A DNA stretch of 64,000 bases from Sodiomyces alkalinus F11 (GCF_003711515.1 NW_021167079.1:919471-983470), one strand, 5' to 3'; positions 1 to 12,456 are shown, numbered from the stretch's first letter. The notes: generated from the letters alone by a model not told the origin. Numbers and translations: made by a program.

Positions 1-2
1 AT

Positions 3-1496
3 CACTTCAAGGCCGGGAACCTGAACTACGGTCTCGATCAGGTTCACGATCTGCCTGGGGGTGCGGCTCCTTTTATGGCTGCCCTGGACGCTGATATGGT
101 GAAGTCCCCCTGTGCCCCCTTTTTGTCCTCTTCCTTCGCCCCCCCCCCCCCCCCCCCCCCCCCTCTCTTTGAGCACCCAGACTTCCCACCTTTTCCCATC
201 TCCTGAGGAACCTCCATACTGACCATTGCCCTGCAGATCCCTGAAAAACACTGGCTCCGCGCTATGCTCCCTCACCTCCTCCTCGACCCCAAGATGGCGC
301 TCGCCTGCCCGCCACAGCTCTTCTACAATACCCCCCCATCGGACCCCCTCGCCCAGAGCCTCGACTTCTTCGTACACGTCATCGAGCCCATCAAGGACGC
401 CCTGAATGTGGCCTGGTGTACGGGATCCGGCTACGTGGTCCGGCGGGAAGCCCTCGACCAGATCGGCAACTTCCCCCTCGGCTCCCTCGCCGAAGACGTG
501 GCCACCTCCACCCTTATGCTGGGCAGGGGCTGGAAGACGGCCTACATCCACGAACCCCTGCAGTTCGGCACCGTCCCGGAGGATTTTGGCGGCCACATCA
601 AGCAACGGACCCGCTGGGCCGTCGGCACGGTGGACACGTCCTTCAAGCTCCGGTTCTGTCTCTTCGGCGAGAAGGTGCGCCACATGAGCCTCGCCCAGCG
701 CTTCTCGGGCTTCATGTACGCCTCCCTCAGCCTGTACACCATCCTCCTCACCGTCTCCCTCTTCGCCATCCCCGTGATCCTCGTCATGGGGAAGCCGCTC
801 GTGGCCTTTGCCACCGACGAGCAGTTCCGCTGGCTCATCCGCGCCTGCTTCGCAGCCGTGGTGACCAACCGGCTCTGCGAGCTCGCCCTGTTCCTGCCGG
901 CGGGGTACCACACGGGCCAGCGCGGGTCGCGCTACCAGCTCTGGATGGCGCCCTACCTGGCCCTCTGCATCCTCCGCTCCTTCGTGCTGCCGACGTGGCT
1001 GGGGGGCCAGAAGCAGGCGTTCAAGCCGACGGGGTCGCTGGCGTCGGTGCTCCACGAGCGCGACCTGAAGCACCGCCGGGGCATGCTGCGGCGCCTCCGG
1101 ACCGTACTGGTGCACTACATGGCGGCGTTCCACCTGGGCTACGTGTACCTGACGCTCGCGGGCGCGGCCATGACCTCGTTCCGGTGCTTCTACCGCGGCG
1201 GCGCGGGCGCCGTGCCCATCATGAGGTGCCTGGTGACGCACGCGTTTTGGCCGCCGCTGACGTTCATCTTTCTGTGCAACTCGATGTGGACGCCCATCTC
1301 GTACGCCATCGACCCGCCCGTCATGCCGGACCGCGAGCGGCTGCTGGAGCGGGACGCCGCGACGGGGGTTGCGCACCCGACGCCGGAGAGCAAGAAGATT
1401 GCCTTCGGCGGGCAGGCAGCGTGGTTTGAGTTTGAGTATACTTTCTCGACGGTGTATACGGCTTTGGTTTTTGCGGCGTCTTTCATTTTCTTCTGA
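3..1496 (+). CDS. GT2 cellulose-synthase-like glycosyltransferase, 3' part
   Basis: This is the C-terminal part of a processive family 2 glycosyltransferase; its 5' end lies outside the window. An exon at about 3-98 reads in frame into 237-1496 across a GT-AG intron (99-236). The join gives an ALDADMIPEKHW stretch, which supplies a DxD-like metal/UDP-sugar site. Further on come AEDVATS (the TED-like catalytic region) and KQRTRW, which is the Q(Q/R)xRW signature of cellulose synthases, chitin synthases and hyaluronan synthases. At least six hydrophobic segments follow, so the enzyme should sit in a membrane and polymerise a sugar from a nucleotide donor. The polymer cannot be told from sequence. 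The intron carries a run of 25 C residues. The family call is firm; the substrate is unknown. Confidence 0.88.
139..163 (+). repeat. 25-base C homopolymer in a GT2 intron
   Basis: Twenty-five consecutive C residues lie inside the 138-base intron of the GT2 gene, about 40 bases after the donor. The length should be treated as uncertain because long homopolymers are often miscounted. Confidence 0.9.
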
Positions 1497-2760
1497 CGTC
1501 TTTTTACATTGGATGTGAACACTGGGAGAAGGGGATTTTCTTGGGGGTGGACCCCTGGTAGGCTGCACGACTTTGACGTTGGAGTCCTGAACTCCTGTTT
1601 GAGCCAGCTATGATGAAACGCGCAGGAAGGGGATGGAACACACTTGGATGAGCAGAGAGAGACGTACGACGGCTGCAGCCACGCATGATGGGTATGAAGC
1701 TGCAGAATGGGACTTGTATTCATGGGGCTCGTGGTTGTATGGTTATGGTTATTATCCTTGGGATGGCGCTTCACGGTATGAAGTAATTCATAGTATTAGA
1801 TCGATCTAGGCACGTCAAGTATGTATATATAATAACTACCAAAAGTTCATGTTCTTGCAGCAGATAGCTTCATAGTCTGAGCAAAGCGTCCTGTCCAGGT
1901 CTTGTAAGTGAGATGAGCTTTACCACTAGTCAACGTCCAAACAACGAGTTGGCCTAGCTTGTTTTTATGGAAAGACTTTGGGACGAAGTATAATGACTGC
2001 TCAGTGTGTTCTGTGCCATGTGGGAGTGAGTTGTGAATTCTCGGCATATCTAAGGCCAGATATCTAGGGGGCATAGTAAGCTCGAGAACGCCCGGACGGC
2101 ACTGCTAGAGCTTCGGTCGTGGTTCCACGGTTATTGGAGCTTTCGGCACCGAACGGTAGATGGAGAATGCCAAAAGTAGTAAAAGCTCCCGGGTGATGGG
2201 GGATCCGAAACCAGGTTTCAGCAAGGGTATCATGAGCTCCATGCCGAGGAGAAACCATGAGCGACGAGCCTGAGAACGGAGTCTCGATGATCATGTCTGC
2301 ATTTTTCACGGAGGGCATGACATGGTGGCGGTTCAACTGTACGGACCCCCTGACTCCCGCCGTCTATCGAATTTCCACGTATGACTTTTGTCCTTGCGGA
2401 TATTGATGGGCACCAAGTTAAGCACAAGGAGTATCCATGGTCAAGAAGATGCTTCAAGTTGACCGAAACCCCTTTATTGAGTCTCAGGGATCTCGAAAAC
2501 AACATGAACCTGACCCTGTCCATTTCTCCACCACTTATAACGGCCTTACTCCGATTGAGAGATTCGCCGTCACACGATGATCGGAATACTGAGTATAAAG
2601 ACGACCATAGACGACCAGTCTCAATTGTAATTTTTTTTTTCGGTCTGTCTACCAATGTGTCTATCAGGGCAACCCCTACACCATGATCAAAGTCCAGGCA
2701 GATAAACCGTAACCCCTATTTCCAGCCCCCCTGAACACTGTGCTTACAACGCCAACAACC
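1497..2760. other. Intergenic, no gene seen
   Basis: This 1.26 kb stretch separates the GT2 gene from the pectate lyase relic. Its reading frames are short and lack any family motif. It presumably holds the 3' UTR of the GT2 gene and the former promoter of the lyase. Confidence 0.6.
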
Positions 2761-3341
2761 ATGCTCCTCAAAGAAAGAACTGTCATCGCGGCCCTCGCTG
2801 TTGCCCTTCCCAGCGCTTTGGCCTGCGTGGCGGGAGGCAATATCCCCGCAGCCACCGAAACCATCAACAACGACGCCCCCATTGAGGTTGGCCCTGGTGA
2901 GGTCTTCGACGGCGGTATGGATTGGCTATTTGGATTTGATCTGATTGAACGGTAACGCTGGTGACTGGTAGATCCTCAACTTTTACGCCGAGGATTACGG
3001 CAAGGTGTACCGCTCCGGTGGCACGGTTAATAATTTCGCCGCATGGACCTCCCAAGAAGAACAAATAGTAGCTGACAGGTAAGCAGTGCGAGATGTGTAG
3101 GCGCGATGTCTACGTCGAGGGTGTCTCGGCTTACGGTGGCGGCGAGGTCGTCGGTATTAACATTCAGACCGGTGACACTGCTAAGCTCGTCAATGTCTGC
3201 ACCGATGCCAATACTCCTTGTCAGCTGGGTCCTGTTAACGGACGACGTTCACGGTGCGGTGCGGGGACCACGGCGAAGTGGGGCCGGGCCGGAGCGGGGC
3301 GGGAGTCTGTGCAGAACAACCCGGATCGGGAAGTTGGCTAG
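2761..3341 (+). pseudogene. Broken pectate lyase (PL3 family)
   Basis: The start resembles a secreted family 3 pectate lyase: a signal peptide (MLLKERTVIAALAVALPSALA) is followed by a segment ending GPGEVFDGG, which matches the usual FDGG strand. Near 2972 comes ILNFYAEDYGKVYRSGG, matching the family's NFYAEDFGKLYRSCGNC. From about 3088 comes [12 protein letters not shown]...[20 protein letters not shown], matching the last beta-helix coils. The central 80-90 residues that carry the catalytic and calcium-binding groups are missing. The apparent intron join at 2915-2971 throws the frame out, stop codons interrupt the middle, and the end is Arg/Gly-rich and unlike the family. I read this as an internally deleted, non-functional gene for pectin breakdown. 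Confidence 0.75.
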
Positions 3342-3499
3342 TGAAGGAGGACATTGGCCAAGACAATGACTCGAATACAAGAAGCCTAGAGTGTTTTTAA
3401 TGTTGGCTTGTATATATTCCAAAAAAAGAAAAAAGAAAAAAAGTTATTTATCTTCCAGTGTCGCCGCCGGAGCATACCACCCGCGCGTAACAATCACAT

Positions 3500-6491
3500 T
3501 CACAGCCGAATCGACGAAGCCTCATTCAGAGAAATATCAACATCAACCGTCCTGCTACCCCTCCCATCATTGCCGGCAGCAGTGACACACAAAGTCCCAA
3601 GGACCTTAATCCTCGCGATCCTGACATCGGTCTCGTACCCAAACTGGCCGTCAATCGTAAGTGTGCCGTTCGCAAACCCAAACTCAACAAGCGTGATGCC
3701 GCCTCCCGGCTGCTCCACCGAGACCCCGTCGTCAAGGTACAGCTCGCCCCGCGCGGTGCCGTCGGCAGAGAGCGGCACGATGAGCTCAAAGTCGCGCCGG
3801 CGCACCTCGGCCGTGGTGTACGCCGACTCGGCGCGCAGGGGAAGGATGACGCCCGAGCGGATGAGGAGCGGGATGTCCGTGACGTCCTGGTCGCGGAACG
3901 TGTGGAGCGCGCCCCTGCCGCGGACGGGGCGGTGGGTGTACCAGTCGTAGAACATGTCGTCGGGGAGGTACGCGTCGACCGAGGTGGCGTTCTCCTCGAG
4001 GACGGGGGCCACAAGAACACCGTCTCCGTAGAAGAACTGGTGCTGCAGCGCCCAGGTGGCCTGGTCGTGCGGGTAGAGGTAGAACATGGGGTTCAGGACG
4101 GGGGTGCCGTCGAGCGAGGCCCGGTAGAGGGCCGTGTAGATGTAGTCGAGGAGGCGGTAGCGAATGTCGATGGCCCGGCGGGCGCTCTCGGCGACCGAGT
4201 CCCAGCGGTAGAACTCCTGGTCGCGCCAGTTGATGTCGTTGTGGTTGCGGTAGAAGGTGAAGAAGGCCCCCAGCGACGCCCACCGCGCGCAGAGCTGCTC
4301 GTTGGTGTCCTGCGCGAACCCGCACACGTCCGACCCGGCCATGGGGAACTGGTACAGCGCCGAGAAGGACAGGGTCGTGTGAATGGCGAACCGGTACTGC
4401 TCCCAGTTGGACACGTTATCACCCAGCCAGTGGCCTACTTTCCGCCCGTCGCCGGGGAAACTGCTCCGCGTGATGATGAAAGGGCGGAGGCCCGGTCGGC
4501 GGCTGAACATGGCGTCGCGCGACGCCGCGCCCATCATCTTGCCGTACAGGTTGTGCGTGTCGTACATGGCGAGGCCGTTCTGGTGCCGGATGTCGGTGTT
4601 GACCGTCCTGAACGAGATGCCGCCCTTGTCTGCGTTCCAGGAGAGGTCTTCGCCGGCCGCGTGGTTGTGGATGGCGTACTTGGGATACAGGAGGTCGCGT
4701 CCTGGCAGGCCCATCCAGTCGCTTTGAGGCTCCTGGCTTTCCTGACGTCTCTGCATTCTGGCGGGCGAGACGGGCAGACTGGAGCCCACCTGGCCCTGCT
4801 CAATGCCGGTGGAGTCACCGTCCTCACGCGAGTCACACCCGGGTGTTCCGCGGGGTTGGAAACTGCATGAGAAACCGGGGAGAGGTCGAGGCGGATCACG
4901 TACAGGAGGAGGGGTCGGGGGCATCCCCACGGCATCACCATAGGGGTCTTCGCAGAGACCCTCACAGAAGCTAGCCGGCTCGTTCATGTCGATCCATAGA
5001 CCATCAATATCAACACCTGTGTCCTTGTCGAAGAAGAGCTCAAACTCGCCGTTCCAATACGCGGTGATATTCTCCGCGAACCAGTCCGGGAATACGGTAA
5101 CGCCAGGCCAAACGACCTCGATATGCACCGAACCATTCTCCTTCTTCAGGAAGATGTCGTCGGCCAGGCCGCGCTGAACGATCGGAGACTCTGGGTCCCA
5201 GGCAATGGCGGGATCAACCATGACGATATACTGTTGGTTATTCTCGTGGAGATGATCCACAATCTCTCGGACCTTCTCCAGAGGGAAACGTTCCGGGTCG
5301 AGGGTGAAGACGGCGCGGGCATCCATGTAGTCGATGTCTGTCCACATGGTCTCGAGCGGGATGCCGGCTCGGCTGTAGTTGTACACTACTTCCGCGACCT
5401 CAAAGGCGTCTTGGTAACCGTATCTACGTAAGGAATGGGTAAGGAAAACATTTCTATACAAATAATAACCATGATGCAAAAAAAGACTTCATGATCGGTC
5501 AGCTCAACGTGAGAGGACCGCACTCACCGGCACTGGTGAAACCCGAGCGACCAGTACGGCTGCATCGCCGGCAGGCCAACAACTTCGGCATACTGCCTGG
5601 CGACATCGATAGGGCCAGGGCCGGCCAAGAAGTAAAAGTCAAGCACGCCACCGAGAATGTTATACTCAAGATATTGGCCAGCCTCCTCGGTGTTATTGAT
5701 GAAGACATCCATGCCGTTCGAGTTGAGCAGGAACACGCCGTGAGTGCCGGTCTCACGCTGCTCGACGTAGAACGGGTGGCTACCGTAGAGATTCGTGCCG
5801 GGGGGTACGCCATAGCTGTCCCGGTTCCAAAGGGTGCGGGTGTAGTTGGTGGCATTGAGCCGGAAGTTGTCCGTGTGCTCACCGAGACCGTACAGGTAAG
5901 GGTCGCTGGGAAGGCTGGCCCGGAGGCGGAGGTACTGCGATTCGAAGACGAGGGGGGCGGCGGATGTGTCGAAGAGGAGTTCGTTCGTATCGGCGCGAAC
6001 GATGGAGAAGGAGAAGGGGTTCTCGGTATAGACAAATTTGATTGCGCTCTCAGCTGCCGGGCCGCTTCCGCTGGGTCGTGGGAAAGCAGACTCGGGAATC
6101 TGATAAACCTGGTTTGCTTGATCCTGAATCTTGACGTGGATTCGGGTTTCTTGTTGATTCGTTCTTTGTTAGCCGACGCGCATGATGCATCGACCGGTTT
6201 GTAAGGGTGATTGTGATTCGTGAACTCAGGGGTAGACTCGGTAGACTCGGTAGACTCACCAGTCTCATAAGTCACAGAAAGCACGAGGTCATCCAGGTCG
6301 TCTCCGTATGCGTTGCACGCCGGGCCAGCGAGCCTTAAATCGGCCGTTAATCCCGTCTCGCTCGGCCGGATATTAGAGGCCGCATATCCAGGGCAGTCAT
6401 TCAACCTGTCGTAGTTCGGCCCTGCTTCTCTCGTCACCAGGGCGGCCGAGGCCAGCCCGGAAAAGAGAAGTGCCTTCCAGTGCGGCGACAT
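3500..6491 (-). CDS. Secreted alpha-glucosidase, GH31
   Basis: Three exons (6491-6260, 6149-5528, 5423-3500) join in frame to 925 residues, normal for fungal GH31 alpha-glucosidases. The N terminus is a signal peptide, so the enzyme is extracellular or vacuolar. It should release glucose from maltose and related alpha-glucosides. The nucleophile is Asp430 in WIDMNEP and the general acid/base is about Asp620 in HWLGDN. A Pro-rich insert with two Cys lies near residues 450-525, where this family often varies. Several NxT/S glycosylation sites are present. Introns at 6150-6259 and 5424-5527 have GTGAGT donors. A CGG-N8-CGG site lies just upstream, and a maltose-type permease is divergent 3.6 kb away. 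Whether it prefers maltose, isomaltose or starch ends cannot be read from sequence. Confidence 0.95.
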
Positions 6492-7252
6492 GGCGGCGGA
6501 TAGGAGATGAGTGTCTGTTAGCTGGCGACGAGTCGAATGCCGATACGCCCATGTCGTTTCGCAAACGGCCGAGAGTGGGCCGTCGCAACCATATTTATAG
6601 AGCTGTCAGCTCAGCAGCTTGATCGGCTCCCCCGCAAAATCGAGAGTCCGCAATGAGCAGTGATTGGCATGCCAAAGGAAAAGCAGAAGACTCGCAGAGA
6701 CCGGCCATCAGACCATGCAAGCTGCCGTCTTTTCGACCGTCTTTTCGACCGAGACTCGACGAGGGGCGTTGGCTCCATAGCTACGTCAGTCGTCAGTCGT
6801 CAGGGGCCAGGGGCAACCCGTCTTACCCCAGCCGCAGACGCAAGGTTTCTGTGATTTTGCCCTTTGAAAGTGTCACTCGCTAAAATAGGGCGACATAGTG
6901 CCGGAATATGAACGAGGAGGAGGCGGCAGCGAGCGAATGAGAAGTTGCCGAACACGCAGCCAAGGCGCGGGTGGTGACGGGGGCTTTCCGGGGTCATAGG
7001 CCGGCCCTAGGCCCCCCAGCCACAGAAGGATTGGGCTTCAGCCGCGTAAATGCGGAGTCTGCAGACGGTACAACGCAACACACAGAATACCTACAACGTA
7101 CCGCATGCAGGAGCGGAGTGAAGGCGGAGTGGACGTGAGGATTATGGGGGCCAGGGGATGATGTGCAGAGTAGGGCCGATAACGGGTTTTCGCTCTGGCG
7201 AGTCTGGCCCAGAGGTCGCCTATGAAGGTGGCGTGAAGAGGTAAGATAGAGA
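6492..7252. other. Intergenic, alpha-glucosidase promoter side
   Basis: No gene is supported. The stretch holds the alpha-glucosidase promoter with a TATA-like element at 6590-6599 and a 12-base unit (CCGTCTTTTCGA) repeated in tandem at about 6723-6748, which spaces CCG triplets nine bases apart. Confidence 0.5.
6569..6582 (-). promoter_or_regulatory. CGG-N8-CGG direct repeat upstream of alpha-glucosidase
   Basis: Read on the coding strand of the alpha-glucosidase gene, two CGG triplets are separated by exactly eight bases, 78-91 bases before the ATG. This fits the CGGN8(C/A)GG site of the zinc-cluster activator AmyR, known from Aspergillus starch and maltose genes. It lies between a TATA-like stretch (about 6590-6599) and the start codon, which is close to the gene for an activator site. 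The match is short and could be chance. Confidence 0.4.
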
Positions 7253-8543
7253 CTAGAGAGCACGTGGAGCCAGGAGGTAAGACCAGACGGAGTAAGCACC
7301 TTGACTCTCGTGGCCCGTCCCGAGGTCCCAGGACGTAATCTTGGATTCATCAATCAGCCAGGGAAATATCTCTTGATGGCTGGACGGGGTCGGTGGATCA
7401 TAATGCTGCATGAGAAGATCGGCCGATCGATTTGACAGAACACCCACCTCGGGGGCAATGCCGAGATGGGAAACCGGAAGCCTCATAATGGACGAGGGAA
7501 AATAGAAACTCCCTACCATCGGATTCTCAGGGGTTAATGTCGATTGAAGGTGAGCCAAGACAAAGAACCCAAAAGCAAGCTGCAACCATGTATACTTACG
7601 GCATCTGTCGGGGACTTCTCGGTCTCAAAGAACTCCTGATGCTCCCCCATAGCTTTAACCACACCCAATAAGGGTCGAAGACCGGTGTGCGACGGTTATA
7701 CCACCGTATAAGCCCCGATATTTCTTCCCGTCCCACCCGGGAGAGCCGAGAGCCTCATCGGTCCGTGTCATAGTGGTCCCATGAAATGCCGAATAGACTC
7801 GTTCACGTACTCCGTAGTAAAGAGGAAGAAAAGACCAAGTAACTGTCGCGTCACCATGTGGAAATCCTGAATACCATTGGGCTTTCGGGGCGGCGGCCAG
7901 GCCCAACTGAAGACGGAGAATGTTGTTGCATCGGCAGCGGATGGGCTAGAAGTGGCGCCAGAGTAAAGCCGGTCATTACGTACTTGATAGTAGAGCCGAT
8001 GTAAAAATGCTCCGTAGGCATGCTGAAGATGACACACCTTGTGTAAGCCGCCTCAATCATCTTAATCAGCTGCTGTTGGAAAGAAGCACGGGGACACCAC
8101 GGAAGAAAAGAAAAGGGGCGACAAAGCCACTGCGTCTCAGCACAGCCCGAATATTCGACCGATACCAACAATGCGGCCTCCGGGCTGATTTGGGCAACTC
8201 CCATGTGCACACTTGTAATCCACGTTACCTACATCGTCGAGCTTGCGGTGGTTGTGACAGGACCGGTTGCCCCGCAGGCGCAAATGTCGAGAAGGTCGTT
8301 GTGGGTGCCCTCGCCTGGGGTCAGGACGGTGAATTCTTCAAGTACGTGGAGTATGATTACGGCGGTGAAGAGGGTCTCCATTGAAGGAAGACGAGGAAGA
8401 GAGGTTGGAAACACCCAGTCGGCAAGGCCTTCGATGCCATGCCGGAAGAGCGTGGATTCGACTCGATCCAGGATAGGCCAGACAGGACGCTCAATGTGGA
8501 TGATCGCCCTTATAAGGTCATCCGCTGTATCGGGGGTTGTCAT
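7253..8543 (-). pseudogene. Probable broken gene, family not recognised
   Basis: On the minus strand an ATG at 8543 opens about 100 residues of protein-like sequence with a hydrophobic stretch (ETLFTAVIILHVLEEF). The same frame continues after a single TAG at 8229-8231 to 7851, again with protein-like composition. The downstream parts (7906-7655, 7585-7253) are in other frames and include further hydrophobic segments. I could not find one splice pattern that joins everything without a stop. This may be a decayed membrane protein gene, or a real gene with introns I mis-place. No family motif was recognised. Its place between an alpha-glucosidase and a sugar permease makes its identity worth settling. 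Confidence 0.35.
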
Positions 8544-10141
8544 CGCCTCTACTGACGAGATGTGATTGCCTGGTTAAGGTGAGGGTAAGGTTCGAGGTGA
8601 GGGCCGGCAGTTGAGGCCGTTGGAGAGAAGCGGCCGTTGAAGAATTGTGCCGGTCCTGGTCGTCATACTCGTACTCGGGGTAGGAGGCTGCGTTTTCGAC
8701 CGAGTTCCGTTACAGGCTCAGACTCGTCGCCGTTTCCCGGATACCTGCATGTGGTCAAAATCCAATGACTCGAATCCCGATTCTCGATTCTCGATTCTCA
8801 CTGCTCAGCCGCCCGGGTACAGGGCACCGTTTCCCGTTTTGAGGGAAGCCGCCATGGGGTAAATGGATGAATATGTCCCCTTGTATATTCACGACGAGTA
8901 TCGAGGCATTGTCCGCATGTGGGCAGGGCACGATCGCCTGGGTAATGATTAGTCGTTGTTGTTGACGACTTGACATCGTGGGATTTTGCTATGGAGTACG
9001 AATCAGCAGGAGCACGGACATGTGCGCCGGGGATTACTCAGCAACATGCTTCTTGGAAAGTGGGTCCAATTCGTCTTGGTCTTTGGGTTGAGGTACTGCT
9101 TCGCAATTACTCCGTACTCCGTTCCTCACTACGTGTAGGTACCTACCTACCTACCTACTCTGCAACCAATGAATACCCAAAAGATACTACCGGACGGGGG
9201 TAATCTAGTACGACAGGTTCACTACCTAACACAAGACAGCTGGTGATGGAAATGGAAGGTCTTGGAGGTATATCGGACTCATTCTCTGCCCGACACGATC
9301 GCGCGGTTCTCCCCTGGGTGATAAGGTGCCAGCCTGCATGGGGTTCTCGGGTATGATTGCTTTGCACGGTCTACCCCAGCTCTCGTCCAACCTCCCCTCT
9401 TCTCTAATGTCCACTAAAAGTCCTTGGGGGCCAAGCACCGGTCCGGGTTGAAATACTCGAACGACTTGGGGACATACCTAACGAGGTACCTAGGTAGGAT
9501 GATATTGGGGAGCCGATAAGACTAAGGTAAGGTACCTACGAAGTCAAAGCTGGTTGTGGCGTCCATGTGCCGGCTTGGTCTTCGGGAAGTAAGATGTAAC
9601 TTTAACTCCCTACCTTATCATGTATCTATTTCATCTCGGTAGACGTCGAATGTTCTCCTCGGTCAACCATCGACGAACGAACGCACCATTTTTGTACTCC
9701 GTAAGCATAACCTGGGGTTCAGTGTCCAGCGAAGGGCAAAGGAGAAAAATCACTACCTAGAGTGAAAGTCCCCGGTGTCGGTTTCTGTCTGTTCCCGTCG
9801 CTTCCCCGGGTTCCCCTCGGTGATCTACGTTCAACCCCGTGGAGTTGTTGGAATCTTGGCCCGGTCTGTTGGTGTTGGTACATGAACTTGACTGTACTTT
9901 TCGTCCCACATTTGAGGACTTTGAGGACGCAACCGCCCGCCCGGCACTTCAACTAATTCTTCCCCGAAAGTTTTATTTCTTTTCAACTTTGTATTTGTAC
10001 AGCCTCGTTTATTCATTCTTCCGCCTCGTCGACTTTTTTTTTTTTTCCGCGGGGGGGAGTTGTCTGGTCTCAAACTTGGGTGTGTTTCTGACCGGCCAAT
10101 TCACCTTTCATTCCATATTGTCTTTGGATGTTTTTTTCATC
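8544..10141. other. Intergenic, permease promoter side
   Basis: No gene is supported. The stretch contains clustered GGTACCTA/ACCTACCT motifs at about 9137-9160 and 9484-9540, and a T-rich leader (9990-10050) just before the permease start. Confidence 0.5.
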
Positions 10142-12456
10142 ATGGCCGAAAAATCCGGCCAAGACGTCGTCGCTCCGGCGCCTAGCCGTCCGTCCCACGA
10201 CGAGAATAACGGCCACGACCACGACCACGACCACGACCATGGCCACGTCCCGAAGCTGTCCGCCGCCTTCGTTCAGGATGCGAAATCCGCTTCCGACAAG
10301 GAGCGAAAGATGACCCTGCTTCAGGGTGTCCGCTTGTATCCCAAGGCCATTGGCTGGAGTATGCTCATCTCTACGTGTATCGTCATGGAAGGGTAGGTCT
10401 TGGACGGTCCTGGGCGGGATATTCACTCATTCATTCATTCGTTTGCTTTTCCCTTCTCTCATTTTTGTATTTTATTTTATTGTTTGTTATTCTTGTTTAC
10501 TTTCCTCCCCATGGCCAAAACATGCTAAAAATAAGGCAACACCTGCGCGGGCAGATATGACATCTCCCTCGTCTCCAACTTCTTCGCCTTCCCCCAGTTC
10601 AACCAAAAGTTCGGCGACCTCCAGCCTAACGGCTCGTACGAAATCTCCGCCGCCTGGCAGGCCGGTCTGACCAACGGCGTAGCTGTCGGTGAGATCATCG
10701 GCCTCTTCATCAACGGCTACGTCTCCGAACGCTTCGGCTACCGCTGGACCGTCATCACCGCTCTCGTCTGCCTCACCGGCTTCATCGCCATCTTTTTCAC
10801 CGCCCAGAACGTCCAGACCTTGCTGGTCGCCGAAATCCTCTGCGGTCTCCCCTGGGGCGTCTTCCAGACCCTCACCATCACCTACGCCTCCGAGGTCTGC
10901 CCTATTGCCCTCCGTGGCCACCTGACCACCTATGTCAACTTTTGCTGTGCGTATTTCCACCTCCCCAGGCCACTCATCATCGAGTCTAGCCCCCATCGGT
11001 CGTTCGACGTTACTTCGCCATGGATGAATTCAAAAGACGAATGGAAATTAGTACTGACCGTTTCACCTCAGGGGGCCTGGGTCAGCTCATCGGCGTCGGC
11101 GTCATCTCATCCATGATCGACAGACAGGATGAATGGTCGTTCCGCATCCCCTACGCCCTGCAGTGGATGTGGCCCGTACCTCTGATCCTCGGCGTCTTCT
11201 TCGCCCCCGAGTCGCCCTGGTGGCTCGTCCGCAAGGGCAAGCTGGACGAGGCCAAAAAGTCGTTGCTGCGCCTGACCAGCAAGAACGACGAGACCGACTT
11301 TGACGCCGACGAGACGGTCGCCATGATGGTGCACACGGCCGCCCTGGAAGAGAAGATCACTTCCGGCGTGTCCTACTGGGACTGCTTCCGCGGTATCGAC
11401 CTGCGCCGGACCGAGATCGTCTGCTGCGTCTGGGCTACCCAGAACCTCAGCGGCAACTCCTTCTCCAACTATTCCACGTGAGCATTGTCCCCTTATCCTT
11501 AACGTGGATGTATACTGTCACCGTGCGGCGGAGCCCCTGCATGGTGCGACTTTTCGTCCCTCCGTCGATGCTAATTCCGAGCTTTGTCGATCAGGTACTT
11601 CCTGACGCAGGCCGGTCTCTCCACCGAGAATGCGTACAGTTTCGCCATGGGCCAGTATGCCATCAACATGGTCGGCGTGTTTGGCGCGTGGGGCCTCATG
11701 TCGTGGGGCATCGGTCGTAGACGGTTGTATATTGGTGGCCTGATGGGCCTCTTCTCCATGCTCCTGATCATGGGCTTCCTCGGGCTCGTCCCCGCGTCGA
11801 ACCGGGATCAGGGCGCCATGGCGACCGGCAGCATCATGATCGCCTGGGCCCTCTTCTATCAGCTCACAGTTGGAACCATCACGTATTCGCTAGTCGCCGA
11901 GCTGCCGTCTCGTAGGCTGCAGATCAAGACAGTCGTACTCGGCCGAAACCTCTAGTGAGTCCTCTTCCCCATTGTCCACATCACCCTCATCACCGTCCGA
12001 TTCAAAGTGACAGGCTCAGCTGACTGGTTGGCAGCAACGTCGTGGGCATCGTCAACAACGTCATCACCCCGTACATGCTGAACCCCACAGCGTGGAATTG
12101 GCAAAACTTTGCCGGCTTCTTCTGGGTAAGCAAGTCTATACACAGTAGCCCTTCCTTTTCCCCGTTTTGATCATCTCCGGTTGACAAATGACAAAAAACA
12201 GGCCGGATTGTGTTTCCTGTGTCTCGTGTATGCTTTCTTCCGGCTGCCGGAACCTCGCGGGCGCACCTTCGCCGAGCTCGACGTTCTCTTCGAGCACAAG
12301 GTCAGCGCTCGGAAGTTCGACAAGACCAAGGTGGACGTGTTCCAGGAGGATGTCGCGGGCGAGGGTCTAATTAGCAACTTCCACGGGCGGATAACGGGCC
12401 CCTCTGCGAAGACGACGACGACAACAACAACAACAACAACAACAACGGGCGCGTAA
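10142..12456 (+). CDS. MFS sugar transporter, maltose permease type
   Basis: Six exons (10142-10392, 10555-10946, 11072-11477, 11595-11954, 12035-12125, 12202-12456) join in frame to 584 residues. The protein is a twelve-helix plasma-membrane proton/sugar symporter. MEGYDISLVSNFFAFPQF in helix 1, ERFGYRW in the loop between helices 2 and 3, PESPWWL after helix 6 and PEPRGRTFAELDVLFE after helix 12 are signatures of the alpha-glucoside (MAL-type) branch. The N terminus has an alternating His/Asp run and the C terminus a run of twelve Thr; both look like triplet expansions and are unlikely to matter for transport. The nearby alpha-glucosidase suggests maltose or a related disaccharide as substrate. 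Family confidence is high; substrate is inferred. Confidence 0.93.
12412..12447 (+). repeat. ACG/ACA triplet run coding poly-Thr
   Basis: A run of threonine triplets (first ACG, then ACA) codes the poly-Thr tail of the maltose-type permease. It is a microsatellite inside the last exon. Confidence 0.8.

Noticed and set aside
416..1429. Long open frame of 337 codons overlapping the GT2 gene
   Set aside because: Pro/Arg/His-rich shadow of the GT2 reading frame in GC-rich DNA; no family features.
3902..4870. Open frame of 322 codons antisense to the alpha-glucosidase
   Set aside because: Val/Gly/Arg-rich shadow of the GH31 gene.
6723..6748. CCG triplets in a 12-base repeat as further AmyR sites
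   Set aside because: Spacing is nine bases, not eight, so it does not fit the known site.
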